DNA from: Rhizobium sp. CG5
GTDB lineage: Bacteria; Pseudomonadota; Alphaproteobacteria; Rhizobiales; Rhizobiaceae
Length of the DNA: 64,000 bases
Assembly (NCBI RefSeq): GCF_023701945.1
Contig: NZ_JABAEF010000002.1
Location: 186,001 to 250,000 of the forward strand
Reading direction: 5' to 3'
The notes under the pieces are model-generated. The model was not told where the DNA came from, did no database searches, and worked only from the letters and a program-made list of their open reading frames with translations. Of this stretch, positions 41,454-49,446 are shown in pieces. Positions within the stretch are counted from its first letter, which is position 1. The number at the start of each line of letters is the position of its first letter. The position numbers were made by a program, and so were the translations under genes.

Positions 41454-42671
41454 TCATTCGGTCGATGCGCCTGGCTTCAGTTTCGAGACGCCGAAAGAGG
41501 AGATGACGGCGAGCAGGGCGATGGCCGCGGCCACATAGCCGATTTGGGGCAGGCCAAAGTGTTGGATGACGCTGCCGCCAATCACGGCGCCAAGGCCGAT
41601 GCCGGCATTCGCCATGGACACGTTCAGGGTCCCCGCCAGTGCCTGGGCATGGGAGGCAGCCTTCATCACGCGGATCTGGCAGATCGGATAGAGCGCCGTA
41701 TTGGCGATGCCCCAGGCGGCCAAGGCGAGGATCAGCCATGTCTGCGAGGTCGCAAAAGGCGTGGTTACCGCCATGCCGATGGCCAGGACCAGCGTGGCAA
41801 GGGCGGTTGCGAGCAGCGGTCCGCGATTGACCAGATAACCGCCGAGCCAGTTTCCAAGCAGACCAAGCACGCCAAAACCCATCAGCCACCAGCCAACCTG
41901 CGAGGCCGGGATCATTGCCACCCGCTCCAGCGTGTCGGCCAGATAGGTATAGGCCGTAAACATCGCGGTAAAGACCAGGACGGAAAGCCCCAGGTTTCCG
42001 AGAAAGAACGGGTCTTTCAGGATGCGCGCCTGCGTGCCGGCGCCGACTTTCTTCTGCGGCGCAATCGAGGGCATGAACAGGACGAGCAGGACGGCCATTA
42101 GCAGCGACAGCCCGGCCAGCAGCCAGAAGGTGCCGCGCCAGTCGATGGCGTCGGCGGCAAGCGTGCCAAGCGGGACGCCCAGCACCATGGCGGCGGCGAT
42201 GCCCATGTAAACCTGCGCGACCGCCTTGCCGGAACGCTCTGGACCGACCAGGTCGCCGGCAGTTTCGCTGGCGGTTCCCCAGAATACCGGCAGCGCCAAA
42301 GCGGGGATGAAGCGGCCGAGACCCAGTATCCAGATATTCGGGGCAAGGGCGGCAAGCGCGTTGGATGCGGCAAAGATGGCCAGGATGATGACGAACAGCC
42401 GCTTGCGGTCGAGATGCGAGACAAGGGCGGTCAGAAAGGGTCCAGCCAGCATCACCGTGAAGGCAAACAGCGTGACCAACTGCCCGGCGGCCGACACGGA
42501 GATGTCAAGATCGCGGGCGAGGCCGGGCAGCATGCCGACGATAATGAATTCGGTCGTCACGATCACGAAGGCCGAGATTGCCAGCAATGTCACGGCCAGC
42601 CCGCTGCGAGGCACTGTCGCGCTTACAGCAGGGTTTGCGGATAGGGGTGTGTGATCGATGATGTCGGACAT
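41454..42671 (-). CDS. MFS transporter (DHA1/AraJ-like)
   Basis: Twelve-helix major facilitator of 405 residues. The first helices contain FVIVTTEFIIVGMLPGLA, typical of the DHA1/arabinose-efflux-like group, and the loop 2-3 signature is seen as LVSHLDRKRLF. The C-terminal six helices repeat the pattern. The start at 42671 (MSDIIDHTPLS) is favoured over 42707. It is divergent from a LysR regulator 99 bases away, the usual layout for a regulator controlling its exporter. Likely drug or metabolite efflux. Confidence 0.9.
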   Translation of the reverse strand: MSDIIDHTPLSANPAVSATVPRSGLAVTLLAISAFVIVTTEFIIVGMLPGLARDLDISVSAAGQLVTLFAFTVMLAGPFLTALVSHLDRKRLFVIILAIFAASNALAALAPNIWILGLGRFIPALALPVFWGTASETAGDLVGPERSGKAVAQVYMGIAAAMVLGVPLGTLAADAIDWRGTFWLLAGLSLLMAVLLVLFMPSIAPQKKVGAGTQARILKDPFFLGNLGLSVLVFTAMFTAYTYLADTLERVAMIPASQVGWWLMGFGVLGLLGNWLGGYLVNRGPLLATALATLVLAIGMAVTTPFATSQTWLILALAAWGIANTALYPICQIRVMKAASHAQALAGTLNVSMANAGIGLGAVIGGSVIQHFGLPQIGYVAAAIALLAVISSFGVSKLKPGASTE

Positions 42672-42723
42672 GGCTGCGCCTCGGGCGTTAACGGTTCCCG
42701 CGGACATAGCGCCTATTCATCGT

Positions 42724-42745
42724 GGAATTGATAGGCTAGAATTCC
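42724..42745. promoter_or_regulatory. Candidate LysR operator
   Basis: Inverted repeat GGAATT (42724-42729) / AATTCC (42740-42745) with a 10-base spacer, between the divergent MFS and LysR genes. LysR-type regulators commonly bind such a site and control both directions. The GGAGG Shine-Dalgarno of the LysR gene follows. Confidence 0.45.
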
Positions 42746-42770
42746 GAATATTACGGAGGATAAGTTCGCA

Positions 42771-43673
42771 ATGGTGGAGCCCGTCGATAGCCTTGCATCG
42801 TTACGTGCTTTCGTGGCGTCTGCCGATGCCCGCAGTTTCAAGACCGCAGGGCAGGGCCTCGGCATATCCTCGTCTGCGGTCGGCAAGGCCATCGCCCGGC
42901 TGGAATCGCAGCTGGCAGTCACGCTGTTTCACCGCACCACCCGCACCATTTCGCTGACCGAGGCCGGTACTATCTTTCTGGCACGCGCCCGGCGCATGCT
43001 CGATGAGCTGCAGGCCGGTGAGGCGGAACTGGCCGAAGTTTCCGGCAGCCCGCGCGGCCGGCTCCGCGTCAGCCTGCCGCTGACAGGATCGCTGCTGACC
43101 AATGCGCTGGCGGCCTTTGCGGCCGAACATCCCCTGGTGGAGCTGGATCTTGATTACAGCGACCGCCTCGTTGACGTGATCGAGGAAGGGTTCGACGTCG
43201 TCATCCGCACCGGGGAAACAGGTGATTCCCGCCTGCTGCACAAGACGCTCGGCCATTTCGAATGGCGGCTCGTGGCCGCTCCGACCTATGTGGCCGCCCA
43301 CGGTCTGCCAACGGGGCCTCAAGATTTGTCGCACCACGTCTGTCTGCGACAGAAGCTCTTGTCGGGCCGCATCGCCGCCTGGCCGCTGCGATCGGCGCCC
43401 GGATTGAATGTCCCGGTCAGCCTCACCGCGAGCGTCATCGATCCCTTGCTTGATCTGACCCTCCGCGGTGCCGGCATCGGATGCTTCCCGCAATTCCTGG
43501 TGCGCGATGGGCTCGCCAATGGCGCGCTTGTTCCTGTTCTGGAGGGCGAGTTGGAGCAGGCGGGCGTCCTGACGATGCTCTGGCCCGCCAGCCGATTTCG
43601 GGTGCCCAAGGTGCGGGCCTTCGTGGATTATGTCGGTCGGCATGTTAAAGCCGATGTCGGCAGCGTGGCTTGA
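42771..43673 (+). CDS. LysR-family transcriptional regulator
   Basis: 300 residues: winged HTH at about 5-65 (SLASLRAFVASADARSFK, AVGKAIARLESQLAVTLFHR) and a substrate-binding domain from about 90. The RTGETGDSRLLHKTLG region marks the CrgA/AaeR-like subgroup. The ATG is preceded by GGAGG. It probably controls the divergent MFS gene through the inverted repeat between them. The inducer is unknown. Confidence 0.92.
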   Translation: MVEPVDSLASLRAFVASADARSFKTAGQGLGISSSAVGKAIARLESQLAVTLFHRTTRTISLTEAGTIFLARARRMLDELQAGEAELAEVSGSPRGRLRVSLPLTGSLLTNALAAFAAEHPLVELDLDYSDRLVDVIEEGFDVVIRTGETGDSRLLHKTLGHFEWRLVAAPTYVAAHGLPTGPQDLSHHVCLRQKLLSGRIAAWPLRSAPGLNVPVSLTASVIDPLLDLTLRGAGIGCFPQFLVRDGLANGALVPVLEGELEQAGVLTMLWPASRFRVPKVRAFVDYVGRHVKADVGSVA

Positions 43674-43788
43674 GAGCCGGGACTTTGCAGACGTGGTATC
43701 GTGCGCCTCTGACAGGAGAATTCCGTTTGCGCCTGAGCAGACATCGCTCCAGTCTTGACCCCGCCCGCAGACAGTTTCGAGTGTTTCC

Positions 43789-44304
43789 ATGCCCGCCACC
43801 CCCGTTATCCCCGTCTCAGCATTGAACGTCTTCACCGACGGCACCTTTGACCCCGCCTCCGGCCACGGCGGCTGGTCCTTTGTCGCCTGTCGCGGCGACC
43901 TGGAGATCACCTTCGACCACGGCGGCGTGCCGCAAACCTCCAACAATGCGATGGAACTGATGGCGCTGCTTAAAGCAGCGCGCTGGCTCCATCAGTCGGC
44001 CGGGGCTGAGCCGGCGGTGCTCTGGACCGATTCCCTCTATGTCGTGGAGGGCTGCAACCGCCTGAGACCGATCTGGCGCAACAATGGCTGGACGGTGATC
44101 TCAGCCAATGCCCATCGCCGCCGCCGCTCGATCCCAGATCGGGACCTGTGGCAGGCGGTTGATGTCGAGCTTGGCCGAAATCCCCTGATCACGGTCGCCT
44201 GGTGCAAGGGCCATTCAGGCCTTGTCGGCAATGAGCGCGCCGATGCGCTGGCCGAAACCGCCCGCCTGTCGATGGCGAAAATCCGCAGCATACGTACCGG
44301 TTGA
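43789..44304 (+). CDS. Ribonuclease H family protein
   Basis: 171-residue RNase HI-type protein. The four acidic catalytic residues are in FTDGTFDP (Asp), NNAMELMALL (Glu), WTDSLYV (Asp) and GNERADALAE (Asp). The basic handle typical of E. coli RNase HI is partly kept (RRRRSIPDRDLW). In alphaproteobacteria the housekeeping rnhA is usually longer upstream-linked to other genes, so this may be a second copy; that is not settled here. It likely removes RNA from RNA:DNA hybrids. Confidence 0.88.
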   Translation: MPATPVIPVSALNVFTDGTFDPASGHGGWSFVACRGDLEITFDHGGVPQTSNNAMELMALLKAARWLHQSAGAEPAVLWTDSLYVVEGCNRLRPIWRNNGWTVISANAHRRRRSIPDRDLWQAVDVELGRNPLITVAWCKGHSGLVGNERADALAETARLSMAKIRSIRTG

Positions 44305-44378
44305 ACGGATCCATGACTTGACAGAGATAGCAGCACGCCTAAACCGCGCGACATATAATGTCGTCAAGGAGTGGTATT

Positions 44379-45335
44379 TTGAAAGTCTTGGCCAATTTTT
44401 CGGCCTTCGTCGGTAAGACCTTTGCCGTCTGGGTCATCCTGTTTGCCGTGCTTGGCTTCTTTTTTCCCGACACGTTCAAGCAGATCGCCCCGTGGATCGT
44501 CACGCTGCTGGCCATCATCATGTTCGGCATGGGGCTGACCATTTCCGTCGATGACTTTCGCGAAGTGGTCAAGCGGCCCTTGGATGTGGCGATCGGCGTC
44601 GTCTCGCAATTCGTCATCATGCCGCTTCTGGCCGTGCTTTTGACGATGATCGTGCCCATGCCGCCGGAAGTCGCCGCCGGCGTCATTCTGGTCGGCTGCT
44701 GCCCCGGCGGCACCTCGTCGAATGTCATGACCTATCTGAGCAAAGGCGATGTCGCCCTGTCGGTCGCCTGCACCAGCGTCACCACGCTGGCAGCACCGCT
44801 GGTCACGCCCTTCCTGGTCTGGCTGTTTGCCAGCCAGTATTTGCCGGTCGATGCCATGGCCATGTTCATCAGCATCGTCAAGGTCGTGCTGGTGCCGCTG
44901 GCCCTTGGCTTTGCCCTGCAGAAACTGCTGCCCAATCTGGTGCGCGCCGCGGTGCCCGCTTTGCCGCTGGTCAGCGTCATCGGCATCGTGCTGATCGTCT
45001 CCGCCGTCGTCGGCGCCAGCAAGGGCGCCATTGCCCAGTCCGGCCTGACGATCTTTGCCGTCGTCGTCCTGCACAATGGCCTGGGCTATCTGCTCGGCTT
45101 CTTCGCCGCCCGGGCCTGCGGCCTGTCGCTTTCCAAGCGCAAGGCGATCGCCATTGAGGTCGGCATGCAGAACAGCGGCCTGGGCGCGGCTCTCGCGAAT
45201 GCCTATTTCTCGCCGGTCGCCGCCGTGCCCAGCGCCATCTTCAGCGTCTGGCACAACATTTCCGGCGCGCTTCTGGCCAACTGGTTCGCATCCCGCGTCG
45301 ATGGGGCTGAAAAGACGGTTGCCAGCAAGGCGTGA
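44379..45335 (+). CDS. Bile acid:sodium symporter family (BASS) transporter
   Basis: About 318 residues with ten hydrophobic segments. Family signatures are FGMGLTISVDDFREV in the first repeat and GCCPGGTSSNVMTYLSKGDVA, the sodium-site crossing region, and EVGMQNSGLGAALA in the second. The likely start is the TTG at 44379, with AAGGAG seven bases upstream; an ATG at 44358 would add seven residues but lacks a ribosome site. Family members import bile acids, pantoate or other organic anions; the substrate here is open. Confidence 0.9.
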   Translation: MKVLANFSAFVGKTFAVWVILFAVLGFFFPDTFKQIAPWIVTLLAIIMFGMGLTISVDDFREVVKRPLDVAIGVVSQFVIMPLLAVLLTMIVPMPPEVAAGVILVGCCPGGTSSNVMTYLSKGDVALSVACTSVTTLAAPLVTPFLVWLFASQYLPVDAMAMFISIVKVVLVPLALGFALQKLLPNLVRAAVPALPLVSVIGIVLIVSAVVGASKGAIAQSGLTIFAVVVLHNGLGYLLGFFAARACGLSLSKRKAIAIEVGMQNSGLGAALANAYFSPVAAVPSAIFSVWHNISGALLANWFASRVDGAEKTVASKA

Positions 45336-45366
45336 AAGGATAGACTCAAAGCTTCAGTCTGAAAAA

Positions 45367-45858
45367 ATGCTCGATGTGCTGAGTCTCGTTTTAAACTCCA
45401 TCAAACTGAACGCTTACGGAGCGTCTGAACGGTTTGTTGGATACTTCGAAAGGGCAGGGAAATACAGTCCTGGAATGGCTGAAATTGCTAGCGATTTATT
45501 CTGCGAGTTTCATGCAGGATCGTTTCACGAAATCTCTATGCTTTCGTCTTTGCATGTAAATTCTGATGCAGTTGGCCATAGCGGCGACATTCTTGAAGAT
45601 GAGCGGGATTTGGCTCTTGTGAAACCGCCGATATCCGCAGGGCGAATCAGAAGCTTCAGCTATAATGAAATGTTTGTTCAAGACTACGGATCGGAGCAAT
45701 ATGAAGCGGCGATCGAAGTGGCTTACAAGGATTTTAGAGTTTTCCGTGTCGGCGAGTTTGAGCCCTTGGACCTCCGAAACCTCCTCATTTCCAGGCTACT
45801 GGTTTACGGGATACGTGGGCACTGCTTCTTAGTTTTCGAGAAGCTCGGTTTGGCATAA
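45367..45858 (+). CDS. Unknown accessory protein, possible orphan immunity gene
   Basis: 163-residue protein with no family I recognise. It is acidic, mixed alpha/beta, without signal peptide or membrane helix. GC content falls sharply compared with the transporter just upstream, starting right after its stop. The frame continues upstream into the transporter in another phase, so the ATG at 45367 is the first sensible start; no strong ribosome site is seen. It opens the accessory patch that also carries a broken toxin-like end and IS remnants, so an orphan immunity role is possible but unsupported by any motif. Confidence 0.6.
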   Translation: MLDVLSLVLNSIKLNAYGASERFVGYFERAGKYSPGMAEIASDLFCEFHAGSFHEISMLSSLHVNSDAVGHSGDILEDERDLALVKPPISAGRIRSFSYNEMFVQDYGSEQYEAAIEVAYKDFRVFRVGEFEPLDLRNLLISRLLVYGIRGHCFLVFEKLGLA

Positions 45859-45998
45859 TATCCCAGTGACGACATAGGTTTTGGGGTAGTCGGCCTACGG
45901 GAAGATTATGCATTTTTCCAATGCCCACGAGTTTTTACGACAAGCGGACAAACTTAATGACTTCCGTTCTGTTATTGAAAGATAGAGAACCAGAAAGT

Positions 45999-46574
45999 CT
46001 AAGGGCTTGATCCAAAACGAGTTGAATAGAATGAGCCAGTTGTGATTCCTTCGAATTTGCTCTCTAGAAGCTTTGCAAGTCCGACAACACGCTTCGCTCG
46101 CGCAGAGAGTACCGGATTATGAAGCCAAGAGTTCTTTCCGGGAGCGCTCAGCAATCTGTATGCCCCCTCCATAGTGGACGCGACCTCCAGATACGGTAGC
46201 CCAATCTCAATAAACGCGTCCAATATACCAGTGGTCACAGAATCCAGGTCATCGATTGTGGCCACATGCCAGCGCATTTGTCCGACACCCGCAATATTTC
46301 CCAATTCTGCACCCAAAGAGTTCGTCAAGCTTTTATCTTTTTTCGAGATAAAATTGTCGTTCTCGTTTGCCAATTCTTCAAGTTTATGAAATCTGACCGC
46401 TACATCTGCAGTTACGTCAAAATCACTCTTATGATTGATAAAGGCAAGGTGAAACCGACTTATTCCGCCGGGGAATTCTCGCTTGAATGACTGCCCAATT
46501 GCTTTTCGATCAAAGCCAAATTCACCAACTCGATTTCCAATTCCGTTCAACAGAGCCTGTCGAATTTCTTTCAT
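45999..46574 (-). CDS. Candidate immunity protein next to a toxin remnant
   Basis: 191 residues from the ATG at 46574. GGAGG lies inside the last codons of the preceding frame, whose TGA ends two bases before this ATG, so translation is coupled. No named family recognised; the N-terminal half has EFGFDRKAIGQSFKREFPGG and AFINHKSDFDVTADVAVRFHKLEEL, a hydrophobic/charged pattern seen in immunity-type proteins, but this is weak. The final 20 residues are encoded by a 59-base fragment that matches the left end of the IS at 46869, and the stop codon lies in the TAA-type target-site sequence. The original C-terminus has therefore been replaced. Confidence 0.6.
   Translation of the reverse strand: MKEIRQALLNGIGNRVGEFGFDRKAIGQSFKREFPGGISRFHLAFINHKSDFDVTADVAVRFHKLEELANENDNFISKKDKSLTNSLGAELGNIAGVGQMRWHVATIDDLDSVTTGILDAFIEIGLPYLEVASTMEGAYRLLSAPGKNSWLHNPVLSARAKRVVGLAKLLESKFEGITTGSFYSTRFGSSP
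46003..46061 (+). repeat. IS left-end fragment (solo)
   Basis: This stretch is about 75 percent identical to the first 60 bases of the IS remnant at 46869 (shared blocks GAGTTGA, AGCCAGTTG, TTCCTTCGA / TCCTTCGA). CTAA precedes both. The rest of this element is missing. Confidence 0.65.
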
Positions 46575-46576
46575 CG

Positions 46577-46865
46577 TCAATCCTCCATAGTCACGCTCGA
46601 TCGTCTCGAATAAGATGTGTGCCCTTGTATCGCACCCGGAGCATTTTTACCGACTATTGTTCCACCTTGCGCTGAGATAGCTGCGTCCTTCGCGAGTTGT
46701 ATAGGATTTTTCATACCACAACCACAGTTCACTTCGCGCGCTATAATCGTACCAGTGGGGTGTTGCGACGAGGTGATCTCCGACCCGTCTGCCGAGTGGT
46801 GTCCTGACGTAAGCCCGAACGCCAAAGTATTGGATATCCCTCGTTCAAGAGATCCTTCGCAGCTC
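46577..46865 (-). pseudogene. Truncated toxin-like C-terminal domain
   Basis: An open frame of about 82 codons (TTG at 46825 to the stop at 46577) encodes REVNCGCGMKNPIQLAKDAA, then QGGTIVGKNAPGAIQGHT and a short tail. The end pattern GGTIVGKNAPG resembles the C-terminal tips of polymorphic/CdiA-type toxin domains. The frame is stopped at 46846-46848, yet the next phase continues upstream to the IS as AAKDLLNEGYP, so a single-base indel is likely near 46830. The 5' part is cut off at 46868 by the IS insertion. Toxin identity is inferred from the tip motif, the coupled downstream gene and the context. Confidence 0.5.
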
Positions 46866-46868
46866 TAA

Positions 46869-47595
46869 GAGCCTGACCGATAAAGAGTTGAGTCAAATCA
46901 GCCAGTTGGGACTCCTTCGATTTTGCTTAAGATTCGATGGAGACCGCCATGGGCTGGACTGTTGTGAACGCACTGCTTTATATCGCGTCGACCGGATGAC
47001 AATGGCAGATGCTGCCGAAAAGATTTTCCACCTTATTCATCCGTACAGGGTTACTTCTGCGAGTGGCGGGCGACTGGCTTGTAGCTGCGGGTCAACCATC
47101 ATCTCGTCATGGAGACGCGAGAACTGGAAGGGAAGGAAGCCGTCGCCGACGGCAGGGGTGATAGACCGCCAGAGTGTCAAAACGACCAAAAGCGGGGGGG
47201 ATTGCGGGCTATGACGCGGGCAAGAAGATTAAAGGCCGCAAACGCTATCTGACGGTGGGGCTCGTCGTTCACGGTGCTGACATTCAATACCGCGATGGAG
47301 CAGCGGCGGCTCTCAAAATACCGGTCCGAAAATGGGGGGCGCATTGCACAAGGTCGCGAAGTTCGCGCTCGAGATCGTCACGTGAACCGGCAAAGCAAAG
47401 GGCTTCGAAGTGCTGCCGCGTCGCTGGGCCGCCGAGCGCACATTCGCTTGGCTTGGCAGATGCAGGCGACTTGTTAAGGATTGAGAGAAATCAGTTGCTT
47501 CCGCTGAAGCCCTGGACGCTCATCGCCCACATCTGCATCCTCACCCGAAGGCTCGCAAGGTACCATGCCTATTGAACTCTTATCGAGTCACGCTC
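46869..47595 (+). mobile_element. IS5-family element, degenerate, with TAA target duplication
   Basis: Left end GAGCCTGACCGATAAAGAG (46869) and right end, read inward on the minus strand from 47595, GAGCGTGACTCGATAAGAG are imperfect inverted repeats. TAA flanks both ends (46866-46868 and 47596-47598), the TNA-type duplication of IS5/IS1031 elements. At 727 bp it is shorter than intact relatives and its transposase frame is broken. Confidence 0.75.
46888..47575 (+). pseudogene. IS5-family transposase, frameshifted
   Basis: Translated pieces in two phases give GRKPSPTAGVIDRQSVKTTKSGG (first phase, split here by family block) and GYDAGKKIKGRKRYLTVG (second phase), which are consecutive in intact IS5/IS1031 transposases, so there is a frameshift near 47195-47210. 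The C-terminal TLIAHICILTRRLARY is also kept. Several internal parts are deleted or scrambled. Not functional. Confidence 0.8.
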
Positions 47596-47730
47596 TAAGG
47601 TTTCGCGAGGTGGGATCGGTTGGCGGCCACATTCCAAGTCAGCGCGCGACATCGTGGATTGCCTTCAGCGCTGTTTGAGAAACTAACCAAATGGTTCGCC
47701 AGGCATTCGCCAGCCCGCCCGGCAACCTCG

Positions 47731-48774
47731 TCATTGGGTCAGCCCATAGGGCAGGCGGTGGCCGTTGGCCTCCAGCCAATCGATCAGCGCGCGGGGCTCG
47801 TCGGTCTGGATGATGGTGGCGCCGTGGTTGATCCAGAAGCCGTAGACGTCGTCGGGACGCCCGACGGCAAAGGCCAGTCCGTCGCCGCGCCCGCCGGCCA
47901 CCATGCCCTCGGGCCGGTCGGTGATCGGGTAGGTGTTGATCCACATGTGCCAGCCGCCCTTTAGCGCCGCAACTTGCGCCGCGGTCGAAAACAGCGGTCC
48001 GCCAGCCTCCGTCATCGGTTGGCCGGCCTGGCGCTGCCAGACGATCAGTTCTGCTGCCGGCGCGTCGAAGGCGGCGGTGACCTTGGCCATAAAGCCGGCG
48101 TCCCGCACCGCATCGTCGGCGAAAATCGGCATGAAGGCGATATCCCGATCGATACCGGCCAGCGCGCTTTGCGTTTCGGCCAGTCTCTGCTCGTTCCAGA
48201 TCGCATGCTTCAGCAGGATGCCGTCCGCCATCCCAAGGCTGCGGGCAAGGTTGGCGATCTCCGGCAGGTCGGCGGCCTCCAGCTTGTTGTCGATATTGAC
48301 CAGGATCCGCCCCTTGGCATGGGACAGCATCTCGGCAAGCGTCGGCACGCTTTCATCGGTGACGCGCCGCTCGCCTTCGACCACCAGCCGGCAGGTTTTC
48401 AGCTCAGCCAGGGTCCGGGCGCTGACCGCGCCTTGGCAAGTGGTGGTGCGGTCCAGCGTCGCATCATGCAGGATCACCAGCACCCCGTCGGCCGATCGCC
48501 GCACGTCCAGTTCGACGGCGTCCACGCCAAGCGCCACGGCCGCGTCGATGGCGTCCAGCGAATTCTCAGCCCGCAGCACTTGGCCATGGTCCTTCCAGCC
48601 GGCCCGGTGCGCCACCACCATCACATGGCCGCGCCACTGGTTGGCATGGGTCAGCCGCGTCCGGATCAGCGCTGCCCGGCTGTTTTCGGGCGTCGAGGCA
48701 TTGCCGGCCAGCGAGGGAAAAAGCACCAGCATGGCGGTCAGCACGCTGGCAAGGATCGGCATGGTCAGGCGCAT
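47731..48774 (-). CDS. Glycerophosphodiester phosphodiesterase, exported
   Basis: 347 residues with a Sec signal peptide (ILASVLTAMLVLFPSLAGNA). The GDPD TIM-barrel has the catalytic VVAHRAGW (His), AENSLDAI and ELDVRRSADGVLVILHD (Glu, Asp, His). The start at 48774 lies nine bases after GGAG, while ATG 48783 touches it. The enzyme hydrolyses deacylated phospholipids in the periplasm, releasing glycerol-3-phosphate. It is outside the accessory patch and has normal GC. The interval from 47596 to 47730 holds no gene. Confidence 0.9.
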   Translation of the reverse strand: MRLTMPILASVLTAMLVLFPSLAGNASTPENSRAALIRTRLTHANQWRGHVMVVAHRAGWKDHGQVLRAENSLDAIDAAVALGVDAVELDVRRSADGVLVILHDATLDRTTTCQGAVSARTLAELKTCRLVVEGERRVTDESVPTLAEMLSHAKGRILVNIDNKLEAADLPEIANLARSLGMADGILLKHAIWNEQRLAETQSALAGIDRDIAFMPIFADDAVRDAGFMAKVTAAFDAPAAELIVWQRQAGQPMTEAGGPLFSTAAQVAALKGGWHMWINTYPITDRPEGMVAGGRGDGLAFAVGRPDDVYGFWINHGATIIQTDEPRALIDWLEANGHRLPYGLTQ

Positions 48775-49070
48775 CGGCGGCATCTCCAGGATCCGTTTGC
48801 ATCCGGTGGCGATAGCTGATTTGCTTGACGGGTCGATGAAAGTGGCATGACGGGACGATGACAGGTGGCACCAGGGGCGGCCCCCTCTTGCCGTTTGCGC
48901 CTTGCCATAGACACAATTGCCGGGTACATGCTGCAGCATCGATCTTGCTAGATGAACTTTGTTTCGGCTTACCGCTGTAACTGGCGAACTTCCTCAAAAT
49001 CGGTTTTCACCGCGGCGATGGGTCTCCCCAAAACTGCAACTTCTATGAACGATTTTAAAAGGATATCGTC

Positions 49071-49280
49071 ATGAGCACTGGTACCGTAAAGTGGTTTAAC
49101 GCAACCAAGGGCTTCGGCTTCATTCAGCCGGACGACGGCGCTGCCGACGTTTTTGTTCACATCTCTGCCGTTGAGCGCGCTGGCATGCGCGACCTGAAGG
49201 ATGGCCAGAAGCTCTCCTTCGAACTGGTCCGCGACAACAAGTCCGGCAAGATGTCTGCAGACCGCCTCCAGGCCGTCTAA
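49071..49280 (+). CDS. cspA: Cold-shock protein (CspA family)
   Basis: 69-residue nucleic-acid-binding OB fold with RNP1 KGFGFI (residues 13-18) and RNP2 VFVHI (28-32). The Shine-Dalgarno AAAAGGA is seven bases upstream. The gene stands alone, with nearly 300 bases back to the GDPD start, leaving room for the long structured leader common in csp mRNAs, and it ends in a terminator. Not every member is cold-induced; regulation cannot be told from sequence. Confidence 0.96.
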   Translation: MSTGTVKWFNATKGFGFIQPDDGAADVFVHISAVERAGMRDLKDGQKLSFELVRDNKSGKMSADRLQAV

Positions 49281-49341
49281 TACAGATTATCTCCAGATCG
49301 TGACCACGGATGTACCGGCACGGTTTTGTAGAGATTGAGGG

Positions 49342-49367
49342 AAGGTCGGGTTTGCCCGGCCTTTTTT
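49342..49367 (+). terminator. Terminator after cspA
   Basis: Stem AAGGTCGGG (49342-49350) / CCCGGCCTT (49355-49363) with a TTTG loop and a run of Ts. One G-T pair inside the stem. Confidence 0.85.
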
Positions 49368-49446
49368 TATGGGTTTTTTCAAGTGCTGGGCCTTTCCTGG
49401 CCGCATTCGCGCTCTAGGCTTGTCGGGGTAGACACAAGGAAAGCCG

